Shown here: one piece after another, positions 47,201-55,432 of the stretch
Layout: each line of letters begins with the position of its first letter
Numbering within the stretch: position 1 is the stretch's first letter
From: Winogradskyella sp. KYW1333
Lineage (GTDB): Bacteria; Bacteroidota; Bacteroidia; Flavobacteriales; Flavobacteriaceae
Direction: 5' to 3'
Assembly (NCBI RefSeq): GCF_003335675.1
Contig: NZ_QPHL01000017.1
Coordinates: forward strand, 558,001 to 622,000
Length of the DNA stretch: 64,000 nt
Program-made: the position numbers and the translations under genes
Notes under the pieces: generated by a model
What the model saw: the letters and a program-made list of their open reading frames with translations, nothing else
What the model was told of the DNA's origin: nothing
The model's database searches: none

Positions 47201-47525
47201 TGAAGGTGATTTTAAATTTGAAATTAAAGACTTACCTAAGGAGATTCAGTTTACGCCAATTTACGCAATAGCAACCTCAGATTTTGACAAAGATGGTGAT
47301 TTAGATATACTATTGGGCGGAAATCTTAATGGAGTAATGCCTGAGTTTGGAAGGTATGATGCCTCTTATGGAAACTACTTAGAGAACTTAGGTAATAATA
47401 ATTTCAAGAACCATAAAACAGGCAAGGGCATAAAGATAAATGGCGAAATTAGGGATATTGAAATTCTTGGAGATAAAATCTTTGTCACTAAGAATAATGA
47501 TACTCTAGAAGTATATAAGTATTAA
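44241..47525 (+). CDS. FG-GAP/VCBS repeat lipoprotein with ASPIC/UnbV domain, paralogue 2
   Basis: 1094 aa with the same plan as paralogue 1. Lipobox LAFSC is followed by KDMNEE. Repeated calcium loops (GDINNDGLQDIY, FFDYDNDGDLDVY, YGDLDNDGDLDVV) precede an ASPIC/UnbV segment (IGAKLKLKSTT, VRGFQSS, VSWPSGKITEL), then a second propeller-like block. It shares long near-identical stretches with paralogue 1, such as SNDFFERDYLYINNQDGTF, so these two split most recently. It starts 2 nt after the small lipoprotein gene and ends one base before paralogue 3. Confidence 0.9.
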   Translation: MNKYTHFIFVLLLAFSCKDMNEEIIANVDSPQFKLLSTETTGINFINDLVSTDDFNVYKYRNFYNGGGVALGDINNDGLQDIYLTSNLKENKLYLNKGGFKFEDISEKANVAGTKAWSTGVSMVDINADGYLDIYVCNSGDVKGDNKQNEFFINNGDLTFTERASDLGLDDKGFSTHASFFDYDNDGDLDVYLLNNSYQAIGSFNLTKNERPKRDVLGGDKLFENKDGLFIDVSEKAGIYGSVIGFGLGVTVGDMNNDGWQDIYVSNDFFERDYLYINNQDGTFKECLTSSINSISGASMGADAADINNDGYNDIFITEMLPSEYDRLKTVTTFEDWNKYQYNVKNDYYHQFTRNMLQLNNSDLTFTEVGRFSGVEASDWSWGALFFDMDNDGLKDLFIANGIYQDLTNQDYLKYISNQEVIESIIKDNQVNYKKLIDIIPSNKVKNHSYINTGDLKFKRTENGLDTEGFSNGSAYGDLDNDGDLDVVVNNVNMPLFVYDNQLNDSDSHYLKVILKGEGLNRDAIGAKLKLKSTTNTYYLEQQPVRGFQSSMDKRPNFGFKETENLTLAVSWPSGKITELPITEVDTTIILDEKDALENRENSEEEPEGLFIKDLETINYKHKENNYVDFNIERLMPFMRSTEGPKMTFGDVNGDGNEDLFIGGSKGNSGKLFINKNNRFLEGNNSVFNTNKASEDGESIFFDADADGDLDLYVCSGSIEFSKFSSNYLDKLYINDGKGNFTVSEQILPTQNGYHSSSTVTVADIDGDKDLDLFVGERSIPKNYGDPASGYLLINDGTGNFVEKSAELASEFLTLGMITDAQFMDIDNDNLQDLVVVGEFMGVRVFKNTNGTYKEIENNKLSNLKGWYNTVEKADLDGDGDEDLIVGNHGLNSRFRASSSNPIKLYANDFDGNSYVDPILTFTAENGRQYPYALRHNLVDQLKYLSKKYPDYESFKDADIYDIFTESQLNTSTIIEVNNLKTILLINEGDFKFEIKDLPKEIQFTPIYAIATSDFDKDGDLDILLGGNLNGVMPEFGRYDASYGNYLENLGNNNFKNHKTGKGIKINGEIRDIEILGDKIFVTKNNDTLEVYKY

Positions 47526-47526
47526 T

Positions 47527-50500
47527 ATGAAAAAGAAAATAGGTTTAATATTTCTATTAATTTTTGCTTGTGCAGATGAAGGTGTAGATGGCAATGTTAA
47601 AGATACTAATGCTAAAGCTCCCTTTAACAACATCCCTTTCGAAGTTTCTGGTCTTATATTTTCTAATGATTTAAAAGATACAGGAGATTTAAATATAATT
47701 GAGTTTCTTTATTATTATAATGGTGGTGGTGTTGCTATAGGTGATATTAATAACGACGGTTTAGACGATATATATTTAACCGCAAATCAAAAACCAGATA
47801 AACTTTATCTCAATTTAGGTAGTCTTAAGTTCAAGGATATATCAGAAGAAGCTGGTATAAGCCAAAATAGCTCATGGTCTACAGGAGTAACTATGAGTGA
47901 TGTAAATAATGATGGTCTTTTGGATATTTACGTGTGTAAAGTTGGAAAATACAAAACACTTAATTCATCAAATGAGTTATATATAAATAAGGGAAATAAT
48001 AAATTTGAGGAACAAGGAGAAAAATATGGATTGAATTTTTCTGGATTTTCTACTCAAGCATCTTTTTTTGACTATGATAATGATGGTGATATGGATATGT
48101 ATTTGATGAATCATTCCATTCACACTGTTTATTCTTATGCAAATTCTAATACAAGAACAACTAAGGATGAGCTTTCAGGGGATCGGTTTTTCGAAAACAT
48201 CATTGTTAATGGCAAGTCAAAGTTTGTTGATGTTACTGAAGAAGCAAACATTTATAGTAGTGCTTTAGGATATGGATTGGCATTGGCGACATCAGATGTC
48301 AATAATGATGGTTTCATGGATATTTATGTAGGTAATGATTTTCATGAGAATGATTACCTCTATATTAATAATGGAGATAAAACCTTCAAGGAATCTAGCA
48401 CAGAATATTTCAACCATACGACAAGGTTTACCATGGGTGTTGATATTGCCGATATTAATAATAACGGTAAGTTAGACATTTACAGCTTAGATATGATGCC
48501 TTATGATTCTGAGATATTTTTAAAATCTGGAGGAGAAGATTCAGATAAAATCAACCAGATAAAAAACTCATTTGGCTTTCAACAACAATATGCGAGAAAC
48601 CACTTGCAATTAAATCAAGGAGATTATTTTGTAGATGCAGCATTAATAACAGAAACACATGCTACTGACTGGAGTTGGTCACCGTTGTTACTAGATTATA
48701 ATAATGATGGGTTGAATGACATTTTTGTTACAAATGGTATTTATAAAAGACCCAATGATTTAGACTATATTAAATATTTGAGTACTGTAGATTTCGCAAA
48801 TTATAACGAAACGAAGCAGGATAGTTTGGAGTTAAAACTCATTGATTTAATGCCAACTCAAAATTTACCTAATAAACTATTTACCAATAAGGGTAATCTT
48901 TCTTTTGAATCTGTACTTGTTGATTCAAAGAATAAAGGAACTTACTCAAATGGTGCAGCATATTCAGACTTGGATAATGATGGTGATTTAGACATAGTAG
49001 TCAATAATATCAATGAAAATGTTACACTTCTAGAAAATACTAGTGAGAATAACTATATTAAGGTTAAACTTCGTAAAGGTGAAAATGAAATTAATACCAA
49101 CGGTTCCAAGGTATATGTCTATGCAGGAAATGAGGTTTATTTTAAAGAGCAGATTTCAGTAAAAGGATATCTGTCTAGCTCAACAAATGACGTTCATTTT
49201 GGTTTAGGACAAAAAGAACAAGTCGATTCTGTAAAAGTAGTTTGGTTAGATGGAACTAAAAGTTTAAATACCTCTATTGAAATTAATACCCGAGTAACTA
49301 TTGAGAAAGAAAACACAAAGGATAATGATTATAATTCCCTGTCTAAAACTAACTATGAGGAATTTGCCTTTAGGCATTTTGAGAATGTATTCTTAGACTA
49401 CGAACAGGACGCACTTGCGCCTGAAAATTTATCAAAGGAAGGGCCTTCTGCTGTACATGCAGACTTTAATGGAGACGAACTTGAAGATTTATTTATTGGT
49501 GGTGGGCGAAATCAAAAGCCAGCATTGTTTTTTATGAATAAAGATGGGAGTTTTGAAAAAAGCATTACCGATGTATTTAATTTAGATTCAAAATATGAAG
49601 ATACGGATGCCATTTCATTAGATATTGATAGCGATGGTGATCTTGATATCTATGCTTTAAGTGGAGGAAATGACTACCCAAGTGGCCATCCTTTACTAGA
49701 AGACAGGGTTTATATAAATGATGGTAAGGGTAATTTCTCTAAGCTAGAATCTAGAATGATACGAACCAATGGGAGTTCAGTATCTAGCTATGATTTTGAT
49801 AATGATGGATTGTTAGACTTATTTATAGGTAATAGGTCTGTACCAGGGGCTTATGGGTTAGCGCCGCAGAGTTATATATTAAAAAACAAAGGAAATAATA
49901 TTTTTGAAATTTATGCTAAAGCACGCTTCGGAATGATAACTGATTCCAAATGGGCAGACTTAAATAATGATGGTTTAGTAGAGCTAGTTCTTGCAGGAGA
50001 TTGGATGCCAATAACAATCATGTCATTTACAGATGATGGTAAATTTATTGATAAGACTAGAGATTTTGGAATGGGTGAGACAAATGGTATGTGGAATTCC
50101 ATAGAAATTATGGATCTCAATAATGATGGAAATCTAGACATCATAGGTGGTAATGTTGGGCTTAATTTTAAGTGGAAGGCCTCAAAAGAAAGGCCAGTAA
50201 TAATGTACTTAGATGACTTCGATGAAAATGAAAAATTAGATCAACTTATATTTTATGATTTCTTTGGTACATATGTACCCTTTGCCTCTAAAGATAAATT
50301 GGTAGAGCAAATGCCTTATCTAAGAAAAAAATACACAGACTATAATTCATTCGTAAACGTTTCGGGCATAGGCGATCTAACAGAAAAGGCTGAAGATGAA
50401 ATTATAAACATCAAGTACATTTATGAATTAAGATCAATGTTATATTTAAATGATGGATTTACTTTTTCGCCCCTTCCTTTACCAAAACAAGCACAATTAA

Positions 50501-50775
50501 GTACTTTAGAAGATATGATAATTGATAATGGTAATCTTATATTTACAGGTAATCATAAAAGCTATGTAACAGAGTTAGGTGAATCCTCTTCAAATTCAGG
50601 AGGGATACTTAACTTTAGCGATATCGATAATATTACTTATGAAAGCCTCAAATTGCCTAAAGCTATAAGAGGTAGAAGAATTATTAAACTAAAAGAAAAC
50701 CAATATTTAATTATTTCAAATAATGGTAGGTCGTATAAGACAAAACAACAAAAAGAAGGATTGAGAAATGAATAG
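47527..50775 (+). CDS. FG-GAP/VCBS repeat lipoprotein with ASPIC/UnbV domain, paralogue 3
   Basis: 1082 aa, same plan but more diverged. Lipobox IFAC is followed by ADEGVDG. Repeats include GDINNDGLDDIY, FFDYDNDGDMDMY and YSDLDNDGDLDIV. The ASPIC/UnbV segment reads NGSKVYVYAGNEVYF, VKGYLSS and VHFGLGQKEQVDSVKVVW. The segment equivalent to NDFFERDYLYINNQD is NDFHENDYLYINNGD. The stop overlaps the start of the PAP2-like gene by 8 nt, so translation is likely coupled. Confidence 0.9.
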   Translation: MKKKIGLIFLLIFACADEGVDGNVKDTNAKAPFNNIPFEVSGLIFSNDLKDTGDLNIIEFLYYYNGGGVAIGDINNDGLDDIYLTANQKPDKLYLNLGSLKFKDISEEAGISQNSSWSTGVTMSDVNNDGLLDIYVCKVGKYKTLNSSNELYINKGNNKFEEQGEKYGLNFSGFSTQASFFDYDNDGDMDMYLMNHSIHTVYSYANSNTRTTKDELSGDRFFENIIVNGKSKFVDVTEEANIYSSALGYGLALATSDVNNDGFMDIYVGNDFHENDYLYINNGDKTFKESSTEYFNHTTRFTMGVDIADINNNGKLDIYSLDMMPYDSEIFLKSGGEDSDKINQIKNSFGFQQQYARNHLQLNQGDYFVDAALITETHATDWSWSPLLLDYNNDGLNDIFVTNGIYKRPNDLDYIKYLSTVDFANYNETKQDSLELKLIDLMPTQNLPNKLFTNKGNLSFESVLVDSKNKGTYSNGAAYSDLDNDGDLDIVVNNINENVTLLENTSENNYIKVKLRKGENEINTNGSKVYVYAGNEVYFKEQISVKGYLSSSTNDVHFGLGQKEQVDSVKVVWLDGTKSLNTSIEINTRVTIEKENTKDNDYNSLSKTNYEEFAFRHFENVFLDYEQDALAPENLSKEGPSAVHADFNGDELEDLFIGGGRNQKPALFFMNKDGSFEKSITDVFNLDSKYEDTDAISLDIDSDGDLDIYALSGGNDYPSGHPLLEDRVYINDGKGNFSKLESRMIRTNGSSVSSYDFDNDGLLDLFIGNRSVPGAYGLAPQSYILKNKGNNIFEIYAKARFGMITDSKWADLNNDGLVELVLAGDWMPITIMSFTDDGKFIDKTRDFGMGETNGMWNSIEIMDLNNDGNLDIIGGNVGLNFKWKASKERPVIMYLDDFDENEKLDQLIFYDFFGTYVPFASKDKLVEQMPYLRKKYTDYNSFVNVSGIGDLTEKAEDEIINIKYIYELRSMLYLNDGFTFSPLPLPKQAQLSTLEDMIIDNGNLIFTGNHKSYVTELGESSSNSGGILNFSDIDNITYESLKLPKAIRGRRIIKLKENQYLIISNNGRSYKTKQQKEGLRNE

Positions 50776-52105
50776 ATTTAAGCATTATATATACATTTTG
50801 AGTATTGTATTTGCGATAACAAGTTGCAGTAAACCAGTGGAACCGATCGAAATATCACCAGAGGTTTTTCATGCATCGGTAGACAAAGTGATGGAAATAC
50901 AAATCCATGATATATTTTCACCACCAGTAGCCAGTAGAGTATTTGTTTATCCAAATATTGCGGCTTACGAAATTTTGGCTCAGAAAACTCAAGAAATGGA
51001 ATCTTTAGAAGGCAAGATAAAGGAACTTTCAGCAATTCCGTTACCAGACAGTTCAATGAATATTAATCTAGAATTAGCGGCAATAATTGCGCATATGGAA
51101 TTGAGTAAATCACTTATTTTTTCTGAAGAGAAAATGGAGGTATTACAGGACAGTCTTTATGCGGATTGGAAGGAAAAAAATGAACCTGAATTCAACTCAG
51201 CAAAAACCTACGCTTTTGAAGTAATAAATCATATTAAACAGTGGATGGATAATGATAATTATAATCAAACTAGAACGATGCCGAAGTTCACGGTTGATAC
51301 AGACGATCCATCTAGATGGCAACCAACTCCACCTTCATATATGGATGGTATTGAGCCACACTGGAATAAAATCAGAACCTTTGTATTAGATTCTGCAGCT
51401 CAGTTTAAACCAAATAAACATCCTGAATTTTCTTTAGAAGAAGGTTCTAAATTTCATGAAGAACTCATGGATGTTTATGATGTCAGTATGGAGATAACAA
51501 AAAAAGGGGATGACTCAGAAGAAATTAAAATTGCACAGTTTTGGGATTGTAATCCTTTTGTGTCTGTTACACGCGGACATTTTATGTTCGCAACCAAGAA
51601 AATATCGCCAGGCGCGCATTGGATTGGTATAGTTAAGATAGCCTCGAGAAACACTAATTCAAATGCAGCACAAACTGTAAATGCTTATGCTAAGACTTCA
51701 ATAGCTATCGCAGATGCATTTATAAGTTGTTGGGATGAAAAATACAGAAGCAATCTTATAAGACCAGAAACACTTATAAATCAGCATTTAGATCCGGATT
51801 GGTTGCCAATTTTACAAACACCACCATTCCCAGAATATACGAGTGGACACTCCGTTGTTTCTGGAGCAGCATCTACGGCACTTACAGCCATTTTTGGAGA
51901 TAATTTTGCTTTTGATGATGATACAGAAGTGCCATACGGACTTCCAGTACGCTCTTTTAAATCTTTTAATCTAGCAGCTGAAGAGGCAGCGGTTAGTAGG
52001 TTATATGGCGGTATTCACTATAGAGCGGCAATAGATGAAGGATTAATTCAAGGAAGAAATATTGGCAATTTTGTAGTTAACAATCTTAAAATGAACTTTG
52101 AATAA
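50768..52105 (+). CDS. Vanadium haloperoxidase/PAP2-superfamily lipoprotein
   Basis: 445 aa. Lipobox ITSC (C20) anchors it in a membrane. The C-terminal PAP2 core has K325-x6-R332-P333, a second motif TSGH (359-361, where PSGH is usual), and S410-R411-x5-H417. The acidic residue usually four places after this histidine is Ala421; D423 lies two residues further on. The histidine and phosphate-binding basic residues are therefore present. Halide oxidation, phosphatase action or neither cannot be decided. It overlaps paralogue 3 of the FG-GAP genes, and PAP2-like genes commonly sit beside such genes in Bacteroidota sus loci. Confidence 0.88.
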   Translation: MNRFKHYIYILSIVFAITSCSKPVEPIEISPEVFHASVDKVMEIQIHDIFSPPVASRVFVYPNIAAYEILAQKTQEMESLEGKIKELSAIPLPDSSMNINLELAAIIAHMELSKSLIFSEEKMEVLQDSLYADWKEKNEPEFNSAKTYAFEVINHIKQWMDNDNYNQTRTMPKFTVDTDDPSRWQPTPPSYMDGIEPHWNKIRTFVLDSAAQFKPNKHPEFSLEEGSKFHEELMDVYDVSMEITKKGDDSEEIKIAQFWDCNPFVSVTRGHFMFATKKISPGAHWIGIVKIASRNTNSNAAQTVNAYAKTSIAIADAFISCWDEKYRSNLIRPETLINQHLDPDWLPILQTPPFPEYTSGHSVVSGAASTALTAIFGDNFAFDDDTEVPYGLPVRSFKSFNLAAEEAAVSRLYGGIHYRAAIDEGLIQGRNIGNFVVNNLKMNFE

Positions 52106-52110
52106 ATAGT

Positions 52111-52743
52111 ATGATAGGTGATAAGCTTGCATATCATTCCGGTTTTAAACAAACTAATAATAAAATAATTGATACACTAAGATCACAGCTTTTATCGGGT
52201 CAACGCATTTGTATTGCCATTGGTGGGGAATCTGGCAGTGGTAAAACGTCTTTGGCATACGCTCTATTACTTGACATCGAAAACAGCTTGGGATTAAAAG
52301 GTTATCTTTTTCATGGTGATGACTATTTTTTTTTACCACCAAAAGATAATCATAATCAAAGGCTTAAGGATATCGCCAATGTTGGATCATCTGAAGTTGA
52401 TTTAAAGCTTTTAGACAAACATTTAAGTTCATTTTTAAGCAATAAGGGTCATATTAATAAACCCTTAGTGCATTACGAAAATAATTCTATTGGATGTGAA
52501 ACAATAGACTCTAGCCGTTTTGATTTTTGTATTGTTGAGGGCACCTATACTATGCTCCTTAAAAATACTACTTATAAAGTTTTTATTGAAAACTCATTCA
52601 TAGACACAAAATCCAATAGAGTAAAACGTGCAAGAGATATTATGAATGATTTCAATGAAAAGGTTCTAGAAATAGAACATAATATTATCAATGAGCAAAG
52701 CAAATATGCTAATATGCTCGTTAAAAATGAAGTTTTCAAGTAG
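52111..52743 (+). CDS. Uridine kinase/phosphoribulokinase-like P-loop kinase
   Basis: 210 aa, cytoplasmic, no signal. Walker A GGESGSGKTS (38-47) is followed by LFHGDDYFFLPPKDN, the substrate-binding place where uridine kinases have a DxFY-like motif, and a DFCIVEGTY strand like the Walker B region. The family phosphorylates nucleosides, ribulose phosphate or similar small molecules. It lies 5 nt after the PAP2-like gene, an odd neighbour for a nucleoside kinase, so a sugar or sugar-derived substrate is possible. No closer assignment is supported. Confidence 0.8.
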   Translation: MIGDKLAYHSGFKQTNNKIIDTLRSQLLSGQRICIAIGGESGSGKTSLAYALLLDIENSLGLKGYLFHGDDYFFLPPKDNHNQRLKDIANVGSSEVDLKLLDKHLSSFLSNKGHINKPLVHYENNSIGCETIDSSRFDFCIVEGTYTMLLKNTTYKVFIENSFIDTKSNRVKRARDIMNDFNEKVLEIEHNIINEQSKYANMLVKNEVFK

Positions 52744-52858
52744 TTAATTTCTTTTGTATTATCTATTTGGAACAATTATTTGAAAGTTTTATTCAGCTAT
52801 CAAATACACTTCTTTTGTAGATAATGTTTTAATTAAGAAACTAACTAATAAAAACAAT

Positions 52859-54187
52859 ATGAAACTAACCAAACCAAGATTGTCTTTTTGGCAAATCTTT
52901 AATATGAATGTTGGATTTCTCGGCATTCAGTATAGTTTTGGACTCCAACAAACAGCAATAAATCCAATTTTTTTATATCTCGGTGCACCTGAAGATATGT
53001 TGCCAATTTTAAATATAGCTGGTCCAGTAACAGGATTAATTGTGCAGCCAATAATAGGTGCAATGTCAGATAAAACGTGGTCGCCACGTTGGGGAAGACG
53101 TAAACCTTATTTTCTTATTGGAGCACTTATAGGCAGTCTTTGTTTATTTGCATTCCCAAATAGTCCAGTGCTATGGTTTGCTGTAGGATTATTATGGCTA
53201 TTGGATGTAGGTAATAATATGGCAATGGAACCATATCGTGCTTTTGTTGGAGATAAATTACCAGAGAAGCAATTAAGTCTTGGGTATCAAATGCAAAGTT
53301 TATTTGTGGGTGCTGGTATTCTCTTAGCTAATGGATCAATTATATTATTCCAAAAGTGGTTTGGTGGAGATTTAGAAGTTGCAGGTAAAATACCGCAATG
53401 GTTGTATTATTCATTTTATATAGGTGGGATTCTGTCCATAACTACAATTCTATGGTCCGTACTAAAAACACCAGAAATTCCGCCAACAGAAAAAGAACTT
53501 GCGGACATAAATCATAGTAAAAGTCTTGGTTTTGCGCATAGAGTAAAAGAACCATTTACTGAAATTATTGATGCCATTAAGGACATGCCAAAATTCATGT
53601 GGAAGATAGCAGGTGTATATCTTTTTCAATGGTATGCGCTATTTATTTATTGGCAATTCATAACACCATTATTTAGACAAACTTTAAACTATTCTACATC
53701 TGAGGCTGCAGCGCAAGCGGCAAAAATGAATACAACATATAACGTAGTTACAATGTTGGTTGCATTAGCATTGGTTCCTTTAACAATGAAGTTTGGTGGT
53801 AAAAAAGTATATGCATTAAGTTTGGTGGGAACGGCAATAGCTTTATTCTCAATTCCTAATATCCAAGATCCAAATATGGTATTGATTCCAATGGTCTTAT
53901 TTGGTATAGGTTGGGCAGCAATGATGGGAATACCTTATACTATGGTCTCAAAGGTTGTCTCTCAAGAGAGACGTGGGGTTTATATGGGAATTTTAAACAT
54001 GATGATAGTAATTCCTATGGGAATACAAACCTTATCATTTGGGCCAATCTACAAGTATCTTTTAGGCGGTGTAGCAACAAATGCTATTATATTTGCCGGA
54101 GTTTTCTTTGTTATAGCAGCTGTACTGGCTTTGCGACTTAACGAACCTAATACCTCTGTTGATGAAGTAGATATTGAAGAAAATTAA
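52859..54187 (+). CDS. MFS transporter, SLC45/GPH-like disaccharide symporter type
   Basis: 442 aa with about 12 membrane segments. The N-terminal part FGLQQTAINPIFLYLGA and the loop SDKTWSPRWGRRKPYFLIG are typical of SLC45-like sucrose/maltose:proton symporters common in Bacteroidota. The later segment IPYTMVSKVVSQERRGVYMGILN is also a family mark. A 115-bp gap upstream suggests its own promoter. With the trehalase two genes downstream, an alpha-glucoside such as trehalose is the likely cargo. Confidence 0.87.
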   Translation: MKLTKPRLSFWQIFNMNVGFLGIQYSFGLQQTAINPIFLYLGAPEDMLPILNIAGPVTGLIVQPIIGAMSDKTWSPRWGRRKPYFLIGALIGSLCLFAFPNSPVLWFAVGLLWLLDVGNNMAMEPYRAFVGDKLPEKQLSLGYQMQSLFVGAGILLANGSIILFQKWFGGDLEVAGKIPQWLYYSFYIGGILSITTILWSVLKTPEIPPTEKELADINHSKSLGFAHRVKEPFTEIIDAIKDMPKFMWKIAGVYLFQWYALFIYWQFITPLFRQTLNYSTSEAAAQAAKMNTTYNVVTMLVALALVPLTMKFGGKKVYALSLVGTAIALFSIPNIQDPNMVLIPMVLFGIGWAAMMGIPYTMVSKVVSQERRGVYMGILNMMIVIPMGIQTLSFGPIYKYLLGGVATNAIIFAGVFFVIAAVLALRLNEPNTSVDEVDIEEN

Positions 54188-54199
54188 AGGATTTGAGTT

Positions 54200-55432
54200 A
54201 TGAAGAATTTTAGCATTAAACTATCAATATACCTCAATTACTTTGTATTTGCCATTTTACTTAATAGTGTTGGAATTGTAATTTCTAAATCTATAAATGT
54301 TTATGGAGTAGTTGAATCGGATGCATCACTATTAGAAGCATTTAAAGATTTACCAATTGCATTTGTCTCATTTTTAGTGGCATCATTTTTACCAAGATTT
54401 GGCTATAAACGTGCAATGCTTGTTGCATTGGTAATAGTTTTTTTTGGTTGTTTAGGTATGTATTACGGAAACACCTTCGATACTGCTAAAGTTTTGTTTC
54501 TAACCGTTGGTGTCAGTTTTGCACTAATAAAATTATCTGTGTATAGCCTTATTGGTGTTGTAACAGATACTCCAAAGGAACATTCTTCATTAATGAGTTC
54601 TGTAGAAGGATTCTTTATGGTTGGTATAGCTAGTGCTTACTTTTTATTCCCAGCTTTTTATAGTGATACTGATCCTGATGCATGGCTACAGGTTTATCCG
54701 GTATTATGCGTAATAATAGCACTTTCATTTGTGTTACTGCTTTTTTCTAAGATTAATATACCAATAGAAACTTCTGGTAAACGTGTGATAGATGATATAA
54801 AAAGTTCAGCGGGTTTGTTGGTGATGCCCTTAGTATTAGTTTTTATTTTTTCTGCCTTCTTTTTTGTGATGATAGAACAAGGAATAATGACATGGCTTCC
54901 GAGATTTAATGAAAAAATATTTTCTTTTTCTGAGGTATTAAGTGTACAGATGGCATCCATCCTTGCCATTTCTTTAGCACTAGGGAGATTCATTGCAGGC
55001 TGGGTTTCTAAATCAATTGCCTGGGAAAAAATAGTTATAGTATGTTCTATAATTTCGGTAGTAATATTATTAAGTGTTTTACCACAGCTCAAGATAGAGG
55101 GTAATGCGGTAGTTTTAAATGGGTTAGGTGATGTACCATTATTAGGATTGATTTTACCCTTAATTGGTCTTTTTATTGCGCCAATTTATCCTTTGTTAAA
55201 TTCAACAGTATTAAGTCATTTACCAAAACGACTTCACTCTCCAATGTCAGGGCTTATTATAATTTTTTCTGCCTTAGGTGGCACTTTAGGGTCTAGAATA
55301 GTAGGTACATTGTTTGAACATATTGGAGGTGTAAATGCCTTTTATTTCTTAATTATACCAATCGCCTTATTGGTTGTTTCAGTTTTAATAATTAAACGTC
55401 TTATTAAAAAACAAGACAATCATGATAGTTGA
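54200..55432 (+). CDS. MFS transporter of unknown substrate
   Basis: 410 aa with about 12 hydrophobic segments and a long middle loop. The general plan resembles MFS sugar transporters of the TsgA/FucP kind, but no substrate motif is visible. It starts 12 nt after the first MFS gene and its stop overlaps the trehalase start by 11 nt, so all three are one operon. Confidence 0.85.
   Translation: MKNFSIKLSIYLNYFVFAILLNSVGIVISKSINVYGVVESDASLLEAFKDLPIAFVSFLVASFLPRFGYKRAMLVALVIVFFGCLGMYYGNTFDTAKVLFLTVGVSFALIKLSVYSLIGVVTDTPKEHSSLMSSVEGFFMVGIASAYFLFPAFYSDTDPDAWLQVYPVLCVIIALSFVLLLFSKINIPIETSGKRVIDDIKSSAGLLVMPLVLVFIFSAFFFVMIEQGIMTWLPRFNEKIFSFSEVLSVQMASILAISLALGRFIAGWVSKSIAWEKIVIVCSIISVVILLSVLPQLKIEGNAVVLNGLGDVPLLGLILPLIGLFIAPIYPLLNSTVLSHLPKRLHSPMSGLIIIFSALGGTLGSRIVGTLFEHIGGVNAFYFLIIPIALLVVSVLIIKRLIKKQDNHDS

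Noticed and set aside
40500..50700. Repeated GAT-AAT-GAT-GGT words suggesting a DNA repeat array
   Set aside because: They encode the calcium loops of FG-GAP repeats and follow the reading frame; they are protein repeats, not a CRISPR or satellite.
54694..55092. 132-aa antisense frame inside an MFS gene
   Set aside because: It lies opposite membrane-segment codons of an intact transporter; no motif or spacing supports it.
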